64,000 nt of DNA, taken from positions 372,001-436,000 of the forward strand of contig NZ_JUHG01000014.1 in NCBI RefSeq assembly GCF_000799715.1, given 5' to 3'. The DNA comes from Martinezella rhizogenes (GTDB taxonomy: Bacteria; Pseudomonadota; Alphaproteobacteria; Rhizobiales; Rhizobiaceae). A program made the translations under genes and the position numbers. Shown in pieces: positions 1 through 7,840 of the stretch (position 1 is the first letter of the stretch; every line of letters starts with the position of its first letter). The notes beneath the pieces were generated by a model that had not been told where the DNA came from, ran no database searches, and saw nothing but the letters and a program-made list of their open reading frames with translations.

Positions 1-2
1 TT

Positions 3-146
3 GTCGCCCGCTTTAAGGTCGACGCGGGTTCAGCATCCGCACCGGTGTCGGCACGCACCGAGACCCATCGCGCCGTGGCATCGCCGGCGCATCGCATGAT
101 CGGCAAGATCGCCAGCGCTTTCGGCGGCGGCTCGGCGGCGGCATAG
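3..146 (+). CDS. C-terminal tail of a probable methyl-accepting chemotaxis protein (partial)
   Basis: An open frame enters from the left edge and stops with TAG at 144-146, so only the last 47 residues are visible. The tail runs VARFKVD, an Ala/Ser/Pro-rich linker, SPAHRMIGK and a Gly/Ala-rich end. Rhizobial methyl-accepting chemotaxis proteins typically end this way: the end of the signalling helix (VARF) is followed by a flexible tail. This is family recognition from a short piece; the diagnostic signalling hairpin lies outside the window. Another protein with a low-complexity tail cannot be excluded. Confidence 0.5.
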   Translation, partial: VARFKVDAGSASAPVSARTETHRAVASPAHRMIGKIASAFGGGSAAA

Positions 147-346
147 GAGTTTTGATGCATCAGGGCAAGAGCTGGAAGGTCGCGCGAATGCGCCTCTTCC
201 GCTCCTGCAGCGGCCTATCTCTTGCCGCCTGTGACGGAAGCGATTGGAAAACGCACCGCAATCCCCTATGATCTATTCTTGATATGTCGTCATTACAGCG
301 CCGCGCGTCAAATATGATGCGCAAAGGACGCTGTAACACCTTAAGA

Positions 347-396
347 CTGCTGCATAATTCCTTAAATCGACTCCGATTTAAGGAATTATGCAGCAG
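347..396. repeat. Perfect 23-bp inverted repeat with 4-nt loop
   Basis: Arms 347-369 and 374-396 are exact reverse complements (core TGCATAATTCCTTAAATCG) around the loop ACTC. The arms are A/T-rich, unlike the flanking coding DNA. The right arm contains the ATG at 388 that opens the longest version of the histidine kinase frame downstream. From memory this sequence resembles a dispersed palindrome common in rhizobial intergenic DNA; I cannot confirm its copy number. The rest of 147-426 shows no convincing gene. It may act as a terminator for the upstream gene or as a mobile palindromic unit. Confidence 0.85.
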
Positions 397-426
397 ATCG
401 CTTTGCAGCAAAGCGGGACAGCGGAA

Positions 427-1947
427 ATGGATAGTGGGCAGGATAGGGACCTCGGCGCGGCCAACAAGGCTGAGGCGCATGGTCTCGCCCGTTTCTGCCG
501 GCCCACAGGCATTTTCGGCGGCCTATCAGGCAAGCTCCTGATCCTCACCGTCTTTTTCATCCTGCTCGCCGAGGTGCTGATCTTCGTGCCGTCGGTCGCC
601 AATATGCGGCTGCGCTGGCTGGAAGACCGGCTGAACACCGCCGCGGCCGCCGCCACAGTCATCGACGGCCTGCAGCCATCCGAGCTGCCTCGCGCGCTTC
701 AGAAGGAAACGCTGATGGCGACCGGCACGCGCGCCATCGTGCTGCGCAAGGACGGGACGTCGCGGCTGCTCGCGACCGCCGAGATGCCGGCCTCCGTCGA
801 TGAACAATATGATCTGAGCAATGTCTCGCTGCCGACCGCGATGCGCGATGCGCTGGACACGCTGCTGTTCGGCGGCAACCGGATTATCCGCGTCTTCGGC
901 CCGGTCGGCGGCGATGCCGGCACCGGCATCGAGGTAGTGTTGAAGGACACGCGCTTGCGCAACGCCATGCTCGCCTATTCCGGCAGCGTCTTCCTGATGT
1001 CGATCCTGATTTCGCTGTTCACCGCGACGCTGATCTTTTTTGCCATCAACCGCATGATGATCCGCCCGATCCGTCGGCTGACAGACAGCATGCAAGCCTA
1101 TTCCGACGATCCGGAGGATCCGAGCCGGGTGCTTACGCCGGACAAAGGGCGCGACGAGCTCGCCGTCGCCGGCCGTCATCTCGCCTCCATGCAGTCGCAA
1201 CTGCAAAAGACGCTGAAGCAGCAGAAGAACCTCGCCGCGCTCGGCCTTGCCGTGTCGAAGATCAATCACGATATGCGCAACATCCTGTCGGCGGCACAAC
1301 TGATGTCAGACCGGCTGGTCGATGTCGACGACCCCATGGTCAAGCGCTTCGCACCGAAGCTTTTGCGCACCATCGACCGTGCCGTCGGCTACACGACAGA
1401 GGTCCTCTCCTACGGCCAGACCTCCGAATCAGCGCCGCGCCGTCGGCGGGTGCTTCTGCATGAGCTGGTCGACGAGGTGCGCGATATCCTGGCGATCGAT
1501 CCCGAGGGTGGCATCGAATTCCTCGAGCAGGTGAGCCAGGATCTGGTCGTCGATGCCGACAGCGAGCAACTGTTCCGTGTCATCCACAATCTCTGCCGCA
1601 ACGCCCACCAGGCGCTGGTTGCCTTCGGTGATGCCGAACCCGACAGTGTTCGCCGCATTACAGTTTCGGCACATCGCATCGGCAGCGTCGTTGGCATCAC
1701 CGTCGACGACACAGGCCCGGGCATGCCGCAGAAGGCGCGGGAAAACCTCTTCACCGCCTTCCGTGGCTCCGCGCGCTCCGGCGGCACTGGCCTTGGGCTG
1801 GCGATTGCCCGCGAACTGGTGCTGGCCCATGGCGGCACCATTGCGCTGGTGGAAAAACCTGCCGCCGGCACACAGTTCCGCATCGAAATACCGGACCGCC
1901 CGGTTTCGCTCGACGATTACCGCAGCCGCAGCGCCCACGAAAGCTGA
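427..1947 (+). CDS. Membrane sensor histidine kinase (orphan)
   Basis: This is an inner-membrane two-component sensor kinase of 506 aa from this start. In order there are a short cytoplasmic N-terminus, TM1 (about residues 36-56), a periplasmic sensor region of about 120 residues, TM2 (about 185-207), a HAMP linker, a HisKA dimerisation helix with the phospho-accepting His in KINHDMRN (about 281), and an HATPase domain with N box HNLCRNAHQAL, G1 DDTGPGMP and G2 GGTGLGLAIA. I placed the start at ATG 427 because the upstream ATG at 388 lies inside the 23-bp palindrome and has no ribosome binding site. No response regulator is adjacent, so its partner and signal are unknown. tRNA-Arg follows. 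Confidence 0.85.
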   Translation: MDSGQDRDLGAANKAEAHGLARFCRPTGIFGGLSGKLLILTVFFILLAEVLIFVPSVANMRLRWLEDRLNTAAAAATVIDGLQPSELPRALQKETLMATGTRAIVLRKDGTSRLLATAEMPASVDEQYDLSNVSLPTAMRDALDTLLFGGNRIIRVFGPVGGDAGTGIEVVLKDTRLRNAMLAYSGSVFLMSILISLFTATLIFFAINRMMIRPIRRLTDSMQAYSDDPEDPSRVLTPDKGRDELAVAGRHLASMQSQLQKTLKQQKNLAALGLAVSKINHDMRNILSAAQLMSDRLVDVDDPMVKRFAPKLLRTIDRAVGYTTEVLSYGQTSESAPRRRRVLLHELVDEVRDILAIDPEGGIEFLEQVSQDLVVDADSEQLFRVIHNLCRNAHQALVAFGDAEPDSVRRITVSAHRIGSVVGITVDDTGPGMPQKARENLFTAFRGSARSGGTGLGLAIARELVLAHGGTIALVEKPAAGTQFRIEIPDRPVSLDDYRSRSAHES

Positions 1948-2070
1948 GGTTTTTCAGCTTCTTCGCCTCCGTTTCTGTGAAAATCGCGATCTTTTTCAGA
2001 AACCCACTTGCATTCCCCGGAAGGACGCTTTAGAGAACCGCCACGCCAACGGTTTACTCCGTTTGGATAC

Positions 2071-2147
2071 GCACCCGTAGCTCAGCTGGATAGAGCACCA
2101 GACTACGAATCTGGGGGTCGGGCGTTCGAATCGCTCCGGGTGCGCCA
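2071..2147 (+). tRNA. tRNA-Arg (anticodon ACG)
   Basis: A complete cloverleaf can be drawn. Acceptor GCACCCG pairs with CGGGTGC and is followed by discriminator G and an encoded CCA. The D-arm contains GCTCAGCTGGATAGAGC, the anticodon stem is CCAGA/TCTGG around loop CTACGAA (anticodon ACG), the variable loop is short and the T-loop is TTCGAAT. The A34 anticodon is normally edited to inosine to read CGU/CGC/CGA arginine codons. Confidence 0.97.
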
Positions 2148-2213
2148 TTTCTTTTTTCTCTACATTATGCCAGTGGCTTCCAAAGCATCCCCGATGTCAT
2201 CGGGATGTATTGC

Positions 2214-3635
2214 TTATCCTTCGGCGGTCTTTCGCCACGGGCCTAATCCCGTTGCGGTCACGGCGAGACCAATGACCGTTGCCACTACGGGCACGAGCAG
2301 CGCCAATCGCAGGGCCTCGAGGCGCGCATCGGGCGCGGTTTCCGCGCCGAGCGCCAGAACACCGACGGCGCTTGCCGCCGACAGTCCGAGTGCCGCGCCG
2401 AATTGAAAGGCCGTGTTCACGAGGCCGCTGGCCAGGCCCTGCTCGCTTTCGTCGATCCCGTCCGTTGCCAGAATGGTCAGCGGACCGTAGGCGAGCGAGA
2501 ATGCCAGGCCAAGCAGGATCATCGAGGGAAACATTGCCGCATAGGTCCAGTCGAGGCTCACCCGCAGGAACCAGGCGTAGGAAAATGCCGCCAGCAGCAC
2601 CCCGCCGAAGATGACCTTGATATTGCCGAAGCGATTGACCAGCCATGGCGTTACTGTCGGAGCGAGGATAGCGTCGGCGCCGATGGCCAGTAGTGCAAGG
2701 CTTGTTTGCAGCGATGTCCAGCCCATCAGCTCCTGCAGGTAGAGCGACACCAGAAACTGGAAGCCGAAGAAGGAACCGGCGAAGAACAAGGCGCTGAGAT
2801 TGGCGCGGACGAGCGAGCGCGAGCGCAGGATACCTAGCCTGACCAGCGGCATTGCGACCTTCCTCTGGATGGCGATAAAGGCAATCCAGAGGATTGCGCT
2901 CGCGGCAAAGGCGACAAGCGTCCAGTCCAGGCCGTCCTTGGGGTTTTCGAGCCGTATCACGCCATAGGCGGCGGATAGCATCGCGCCGGCGAGGATGATG
3001 GCGCCCAGCATATCGAAGCGCTGGCTATAGTCTCTTTGATGGTCGTCGGCGACGAGGCGCGGCGTCAGGATGAAAATGAGGCTGGCAAGAATGACCGGTG
3101 CGAAAAACACCCAGCGCCAGTCGATGGCGGCAAGCAGGCCGCCCGCAACAAGCCCCAGCGAAAAGCCTCCGGCAGCCGTGCCGGCGTAAATGAGCACCGC
3201 CTTGTTGCGCTGTGGTCCCTCCGGGAAGTTCGTCATGATCAGCGCAAGGCCGGCCGGCGTCATGAAGGCCGAGGCGATGCCGGTGACGAAGCGCGCCGTC
3301 AGCAACATCCAGCCTTCGGTGGCGAAACCGCCGAGGCCGGAGAAGGCGATGAACACGGCAAGCGCGGAGAGAAATACCCGCCGCTTGCCGAAAATGTCGG
3401 CCGCGCGGCCGCCGAGCAGCATGAAGCCGGCATAGCCGAGCACATAGGAGCTGACGACGGCACTGAGCGTCGTGGTCGAGAGGCCCAACTCAGCGCGGAT
3501 TGCCGGCAAGGCCACGTTCAGCATCGCGACATCGATGCCTTCGAGGAAAATCGCTCCGCACAGAACGAGCAGGGCGCCTCTTGCCCCCGCGCTCATGGGC
3601 GCTTGCGAACTCGAGGTGTGAGATAGGGTCGACAT
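2214..3635 (-). CDS. MFS drug-efflux transporter, DHA2-like
   Basis: A 473-aa integral membrane protein of the major facilitator superfamily. An early acidic/hydrophobic helix (EGIDVAMLNVALPAI) is followed by the cytoplasmic loop motif GGRAADIFGKRR between helices 2 and 3 and by many regularly spaced hydrophobic segments, consistent with about 14 membrane helices. Such proteins export small toxic compounds using the proton gradient. It is divergent from the HxlR regulator at 3748, across an intergenic region with direct and inverted repeats, so it is probably that regulator's target. The start ATG at 3635 is preceded by GAGGG on the minus strand. Substrate is unknown. Confidence 0.88.
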   Translation of the reverse strand: MSTLSHTSSSQAPMSAGARGALLVLCGAIFLEGIDVAMLNVALPAIRAELGLSTTTLSAVVSSYVLGYAGFMLLGGRAADIFGKRRVFLSALAVFIAFSGLGGFATEGWMLLTARFVTGIASAFMTPAGLALIMTNFPEGPQRNKAVLIYAGTAAGGFSLGLVAGGLLAAIDWRWVFFAPVILASLIFILTPRLVADDHQRDYSQRFDMLGAIILAGAMLSAAYGVIRLENPKDGLDWTLVAFAASAILWIAFIAIQRKVAMPLVRLGILRSRSLVRANLSALFFAGSFFGFQFLVSLYLQELMGWTSLQTSLALLAIGADAILAPTVTPWLVNRFGNIKVIFGGVLLAAFSYAWFLRVSLDWTYAAMFPSMILLGLAFSLAYGPLTILATDGIDESEQGLASGLVNTAFQFGAALGLSAASAVGVLALGAETAPDARLEALRLALLVPVVATVIGLAVTATGLGPWRKTAEG

Positions 3636-3679
3636 GGGTGTATGCCCTCACGTTTGATGGTTTGGTATGAAAATGGCAG

Positions 3680-3717
3680 GTCAATTACTAAAATGCCTGT
3701 CAGTTACTTCTTGTAAC
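3680..3717. promoter_or_regulatory. Probable HxlR operator between the MFS and HxlR genes
   Basis: GTCAATTACT (3680-3689) recurs as GTCAGTTACT (3699-3708), a direct repeat with a 19-bp period, about two helical turns. The second copy also forms the inverted repeat GTTAC-ttctt-GTAAC (3703-3717). HxlR-family proteins bind TTAC/GTAA-type half sites as dimers, and the location in the divergent promoter region fits control of both genes. Confidence 0.6.
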
Positions 3718-3747
3718 CATCATTGAGGTAAGGCATATTCCACAGCC

Positions 3748-4167
3748 ATGGAAGAAGGCACTTTAAACTCACCAAGTGATTGCTGCAGCACCGATGGGGA
3801 CTACGATGTCCTCCAGTGGGATCAGCGCGAGGGCTGCGAGGTGCGGCAGATCCTCGACAGGATCGCCGACAAATGGTCGCTGCTGGTCATTGCCCTGCTT
3901 GAAAAGCGCACGCTGCGGTTCACGGAGCTGAAGAAGAGCATCGATGGCATCAGCCAGCGGATGCTGACCAATACTCTGCGCCATCTGGAGCGTGATGGCA
4001 TCGTCGAACGCACGGTGTTTCCAGTGGTACCGCCACGCGTCGAATACAGGCTGACGTCGCTCGGCTGCACCTTGCACGAGACGATACAGTCGCTGGTCAA
4101 CTGGACGGAAAACAACCAGCGGGAAATCATCGCCGCCCGCCTCCGCTATGACACACGCGATCGCTGA
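3748..4167 (+). CDS. HxlR-family transcriptional regulator
   Basis: A 139-aa winged-helix DNA-binding protein. It carries the family signature GCEVRQILDRIADKWSLLVI (about residues 30-50), the HTH region FTELKKSIDGISQRMLTNTLRHLERDGIV and the wing VPPRVEYRLTSLG. The Cys just before VRQILD is conserved in the family and is the redox-sensing residue in some members. Two more Cys occur as CC near the N-terminus, so oxidant or electrophile sensing is possible but inferred. It is divergent from the MFS exporter, which it probably controls. The start is uncertain: AGGTAAGG lies about 15 nt upstream of the ATG. Confidence 0.85.
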   Translation: MEEGTLNSPSDCCSTDGDYDVLQWDQREGCEVRQILDRIADKWSLLVIALLEKRTLRFTELKKSIDGISQRMLTNTLRHLERDGIVERTVFPVVPPRVEYRLTSLGCTLHETIQSLVNWTENNQREIIAARLRYDTRDR

Positions 4168-4643
4168 TCGCGATTTCGGTATGCCAGGGTCGACCTCAAG
4201 CCTCATCCGCTTTTAAAAGATGTTTTCGAACTTTCTTGTCGCAGGACTGAAAGGTCTCGTCTCAATCTTGGGCTGGCAGCCTTTGCCGCGGCCATTGCAG
4301 ACAATTGGCGTTTCAAGAAGCACATTCCAGCCGTGCCCGATCAAAATATAGAGTGCGCCATTGCTATATGGCGCGAGCCGACCGGGCGCGCCGTTATCTG
4401 TATGGTATTGCATAGATATAGCCAGTTTACTTCGATGAGAACCTAAATGGCACAGGAGATTCTTGTTGGCCTAACGAACAGGCACCATTCCGTTGCAAGA
4501 TAATAGGCTTCCATCTTTTTGGAGGTTTTTAGGCCAGTACTTCCACGTCGCATTTTTCGAATGAGATAGGGGCTATTCATCCGAAATCTGTCGTGCGGCG
4601 GCGAGGTTACTTGTTGATATGCCTGTGCTTAAGGGGGCGTGCG
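4168..4643. other. A/T-rich intergenic region without a convincing gene
   Basis: This stretch of about 475 bp is visibly richer in A and T than the flanking genes and marks the left edge of the WcbI/GSCFA block. A 66-codon minus-strand frame (4213-4413) could encode a small protein or gene remnant with CNGRGKGC near its middle, but I see no family match and no strong ribosome binding site. The sequence just before 4644 presumably holds the promoter of the WcbI operon; I could not assign -35/-10 boxes with confidence. Confidence 0.4.
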
Positions 4644-5501
4644 ATGGAGCGTTGGTTGTTGATTTCCAACTGCAACACATATGGGCTTGCGCGTTCATTG
4701 CAGTTGTTGAGCAACAGCTTTGAGCTCGATTGCGTGGATGTGTGGCAATTCAAGAAGAATATGCAGGATTACACGGAAAAAATTCCGAAATACGACAGGG
4801 TGATCATAAATCCCATAGCCGAACTGATGGGGTATGATTTTTCATCGGTGGAAAATTTGTACAAGATTCCGAACCTGGAGTTCGATGCCTACCATCCGGA
4901 TTTTTGTTTCACCACGGCGAGAGGTGAGCGTATCTATAAGCCGTTGGCCGCCAATCAGTCGATGATTGTTCTCTCGGCCTTCAAGGCGGGTCTGAGTATA
5001 GAGAAGACCCGAAAGCTGTTTCGCCGCGATATATATGAGCAATGTGGTTTCTTCTCGCGCTGGGAACCGGCGAGAGACAGGCTCATCTCAAGCTTCGCCG
5101 CTTTCGGGATGGATATAACGAACCCGTTCAGGCGCTGGTCGCGCGGCGAGAGTTTCATGCATAGCCTGGCACATCCCAAGGCGCGCCCCATTCTCGACGT
5201 CGCTCGTACATTTCTCAGGAACCACGGCATCGAGACCAACAAGATGGATCTGGTGCCTTTCGATACCATCGTGGATGGCGCATGCCTTCCAGTCTATCCC
5301 GAGATAGGCGAGATCTTCGGGGTCGGCGGTTCCTACATGTTTAAACTGCCTGGCGAGTATAGGCTTATCTCGCTGGAGAAGTTTATTGAGCTCAGCTTTG
5401 AGGCTTACTCAAGCTTCGAGGTGGATGAGATCACGGTCGAGCCTGGCTTTCTCACGCGTTTCAACCGCGTAAAACAGGTCATAGCGGAGACAGATGCATG
5501 A
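4644..5501 (+). CDS. WcbI-like polysaccharide biosynthesis protein (putative acyltransferase), copy 1
   Basis: A 285-aa protein resembling the WcbI family, associated with capsule biosynthesis and proposed to act as CoA-dependent O-acetyltransferases. The N-terminus has ISNCNTYGL, matching the family's N-C-(Q/N) nucleotide-fold motif with its cysteine at residue 10. Further on come the AYHPD motif and FFSRW. I chose ATG 4644 over an upstream GTG (4593) because AAGGGGG sits 6 nt before it and the paralogue at 6731 aligns from the same residue. It overlaps the GSCFA gene by 4 bp (ATGA), so the two are co-translated. Codon use is A/T-richer than the flanks. The exact substrate is unknown. Confidence 0.75.
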   Translation: MERWLLISNCNTYGLARSLQLLSNSFELDCVDVWQFKKNMQDYTEKIPKYDRVIINPIAELMGYDFSSVENLYKIPNLEFDAYHPDFCFTTARGERIYKPLAANQSMIVLSAFKAGLSIEKTRKLFRRDIYEQCGFFSRWEPARDRLISSFAAFGMDITNPFRRWSRGESFMHSLAHPKARPILDVARTFLRNHGIETNKMDLVPFDTIVDGACLPVYPEIGEIFGVGGSYMFKLPGEYRLISLEKFIELSFEAYSSFEVDEITVEPGFLTRFNRVKQVIAETDA

Positions 5502-6556
5502 GCAATCCATATTCCACGATCAATGATTATCAGTTGTGGCGCAGGTCCGTTGCACGCGTGGAAACGCATATGTTCGATCCTATCGTCAATCCAAGGTTCA
5601 AGATCGACAAGACCGTGAAAGTCGCAACGGCCGGCAGTTGTTTCGCGCAACATATTTCGCGTCAGATTCAACGGATCGGCTTTCATTATTTCATTTCCGA
5701 AAAGGGTGAAGGCTTACCCGAAGCGGAAAGATCCAAGCGAAATTTCGGTGTCTTCTCAGCGCGCTACGGGAATATTTATACCGCCCAGCAGTTGCTTCAG
5801 CTTTTTGATGAGGTCTTCGAGGGCCGCGAACCCGTCGAGAAAGCGTGGTTACGCAAGGACAATAAGTTCGTCGATCCTTACCGTCCGCAGATCGAGCCGG
5901 ATGGGTACGACACCCCGGAAGCAGTCATTGAAGCACGTCGTTCACATCTCGCGGCCGTACGGTCGGTATTCCTCGATTCCGATATTCTGGTCTTCACGCT
6001 GGGCCTGACGGAATCGTGGAGATCAAAGGCGGATGGATCGGTCTTCCCTCTTGCGCCGGGCGTAACCGCCGGATCGTTCGATCCTGATCGATATGAATTC
6101 GTCAACTTCGGCGTGGATGAAGTCGATCGCCATCTGTCCCTGTTCCTGAAGAAATTGAAGGGCGTCAATCCTCGGGTAAAAGTACTTCTCACCGTTTCTC
6201 CGGTGCCTCTGGTGGCGACCTATGAAAACCGCAATGTCCTGGTTTCGACGACCTACAGCAAAGCCGTTTTGCGGGTGGTGGCCGAGCAGATGCTATCGCG
6301 TTTTGACTGGGTCGACTATTTCCCCTCATACGAGATCATTACCGGCAGCTATGCCGGAGGCCTCTATTACGAGGACGATTATCGCGAGGTAAATCATCTC
6401 GGGGTGGCCCATGTGATGCGGTGTTTTGTCAGGAACTACGTCTCGCAGCCCAGCAACAAGGCCGAGCCTAAAGTCGAGATGCTGCCGCCGCCCGAGATAG
6501 AAGAATATCAAGCCGTGGTCTGCGACGAACGAGAGATCGAGATGTTGCGCCCCTGA
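5498..6556 (+). CDS. GSCFA-domain protein (SGNH-like hydrolase/acyltransferase)
   Basis: A 352-aa protein with the eponymous motif AGSCFAQ at about residues 45-51. Later blocks typical of the family include FTLGLTESW (about 167-175), LLTVSPVPL and VNHLGV. GSCFA proteins are thought to be related to SGNH/GDSL esterases and are often found with polysaccharide genes; activity is inferred. Start ATG 5498 overlaps the WcbI-like stop in ATGA, with GGAG upstream. No signal peptide is visible, so it is probably cytoplasmic. Together with the flanking WcbI-like genes it probably decorates a surface glycan. Confidence 0.82.
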   Translation: MSNPYSTINDYQLWRRSVARVETHMFDPIVNPRFKIDKTVKVATAGSCFAQHISRQIQRIGFHYFISEKGEGLPEAERSKRNFGVFSARYGNIYTAQQLLQLFDEVFEGREPVEKAWLRKDNKFVDPYRPQIEPDGYDTPEAVIEARRSHLAAVRSVFLDSDILVFTLGLTESWRSKADGSVFPLAPGVTAGSFDPDRYEFVNFGVDEVDRHLSLFLKKLKGVNPRVKVLLTVSPVPLVATYENRNVLVSTTYSKAVLRVVAEQMLSRFDWVDYFPSYEIITGSYAGGLYYEDDYREVNHLGVAHVMRCFVRNYVSQPSNKAEPKVEMLPPPEIEEYQAVVCDEREIEMLRP

Positions 6557-6730
6557 AGCGCCCGGAGCCGGATGCCGGCTTTATCGAGGGGTGCCTAGAA
6601 AGCATTTTCCGTTTCCGCGCAGCGGCATCTGCGGCGAGGAACCGCGAGAAGAGCGCTTGGCACGACCAGGCTGATCCGCAGCCTGTTCAGGTGTGGTTGC
6701 TTGCCAGATGAATACCATTGGGAGCCTGTC

Positions 6731-7591
6731 GTGGAAGCATGGTTGATTATCTCGAACGCTCAGACGCATGGACTTGCAAACTCCATGAGGTTGCTGAGCA
6801 ATGATTTGCGGATCGATCACGCCGATATCTGGACCTTCCGGGGGGCTCTGGACAAATTCGCGGAAACCATTCCTACCTATGACAGGGTGGTCATCCATCC
6901 TCATTTGGAGCAGGGATACTATGATTTCTCATCCGTACAAAAACTGAGCCGGATTCCCTCCATAAAATTTGATGCCTATCATCCGGACATCTGCTTTGTT
7001 AACGTGCGAGGACAGCTCCTCAACGGGCCGATCGGCGCTTATCAATCGATGATCGTGCTGGCTGCCTTCCAGGCGGGAATGAGCCCCGAGAGAACCCGAA
7101 CTTTGTTTCGGCGCGACATATTTGAGCGAAGTGGATTTTTTTCCCGCTGGGAGGGTGAGCGGAAACAGCTCCTGGAAAGCTTTGCCGCGCACGGGCTGGA
7201 TATGTCGGGGCCTTTCAGAGCCTGGTCGCGGCGCGAGAGCTTCATGTACGGCATCGATCTTTCGAAGGCTCGCCCGATCCATGATATTGCGCAGGCCTTC
7301 CTGCAGCAGTGCGGAATAGAGACAAATCGAACCGATATTATACCAGCTGACGTCATGATGATCGGATCCTGTTTTCCGGTATATCCGGAAGTGGCCGAGG
7401 TGTTAGGAGTTGAAGGCTCTTATATGTTCAAGCCGCATCGGGAATATAAACTCCTTTCGCTGGAAAAATTTATAGGAGAAAGTTTCGCCATATATGCGAA
7501 ATATTCTCTCGAGGAGATCGCGCTGGATTCTCGTTTTGCCCAACGCTTTGATCTGGTCAGATCTGTGATAGCGGAGGAAGGGTTACAATAG
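6731..7591 (+). CDS. WcbI-like protein, copy 2, lacking the N-terminal cysteine
   Basis: A 286-aa paralogue of the protein at 4644, colinear over its full length. Shared blocks include AYHPD, QSMIVL, RRDI, FFSRWE and GSYMFK. The N-terminal motif reads ISNAQTHGL, so the Cys of copy 1 (NCN) is Ala here, although the following Gln matches the wider family better. GTG 6731 is preferred to ATG 6701 because GGGAG lies 6 nt upstream and the proteins then align from residue 1. It is separated from the GSCFA gene by 174 bp and may have its own promoter. If the cysteine is catalytic, this copy may be inactive, a binding partner, or chemically different. Confidence 0.72.
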   Translation: MEAWLIISNAQTHGLANSMRLLSNDLRIDHADIWTFRGALDKFAETIPTYDRVVIHPHLEQGYYDFSSVQKLSRIPSIKFDAYHPDICFVNVRGQLLNGPIGAYQSMIVLAAFQAGMSPERTRTLFRRDIFERSGFFSRWEGERKQLLESFAAHGLDMSGPFRAWSRRESFMYGIDLSKARPIHDIAQAFLQQCGIETNRTDIIPADVMMIGSCFPVYPEVAEVLGVEGSYMFKPHREYKLLSLEKFIGESFAIYAKYSLEEIALDSRFAQRFDLVRSVIAEEGLQ

Positions 7592-7813
7592 ATGCATGGT
7601 TTTCGCATCCCGCTGAATGGCAGTGTTGAACACAGCGGCGCGTTGTAACCCCGGAATGAGGTAAGTCGGTGATTGGGATGAGCCGCTGGCGGCGATTTCC
7701 CCGTCTATGAGAGGCTTTGCGCAATCTCTGGTTTTAGATCCGTAGCCATCACCACAAGTCTGTCACGGAAGTTTGCAATTAGGTTCATGCGCCTGAAATA
7801 ATCACCCCGCAAA

Positions 7814-7837
7814 CAGCCTCCCTAACACGCGAGGCTG
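7814..7837 (+). promoter_or_regulatory. Hairpin occluding the ribosome binding site of the hydrolase gene
   Basis: CAGCCTC (7814-7820) and GAGGCTG (7831-7837) form a perfect 7-bp stem with a 10-nt loop ending 3 nt before ATG 7841. The right arm contains GAGG, the only Shine-Dalgarno sequence for that start. In mRNA the hairpin would sequester the ribosome binding site. The rest of the preceding gap (7592-7813) shows nothing recognisable. Confidence 0.55.
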
Positions 7838-7840
7838 TCC

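Noticed and set aside
4213..4413. Possible 66-aa protein on the minus strand in the A/T-rich gap
   Set aside because: No ribosome binding site or family match; kept only as a remark in the intergenic entry.
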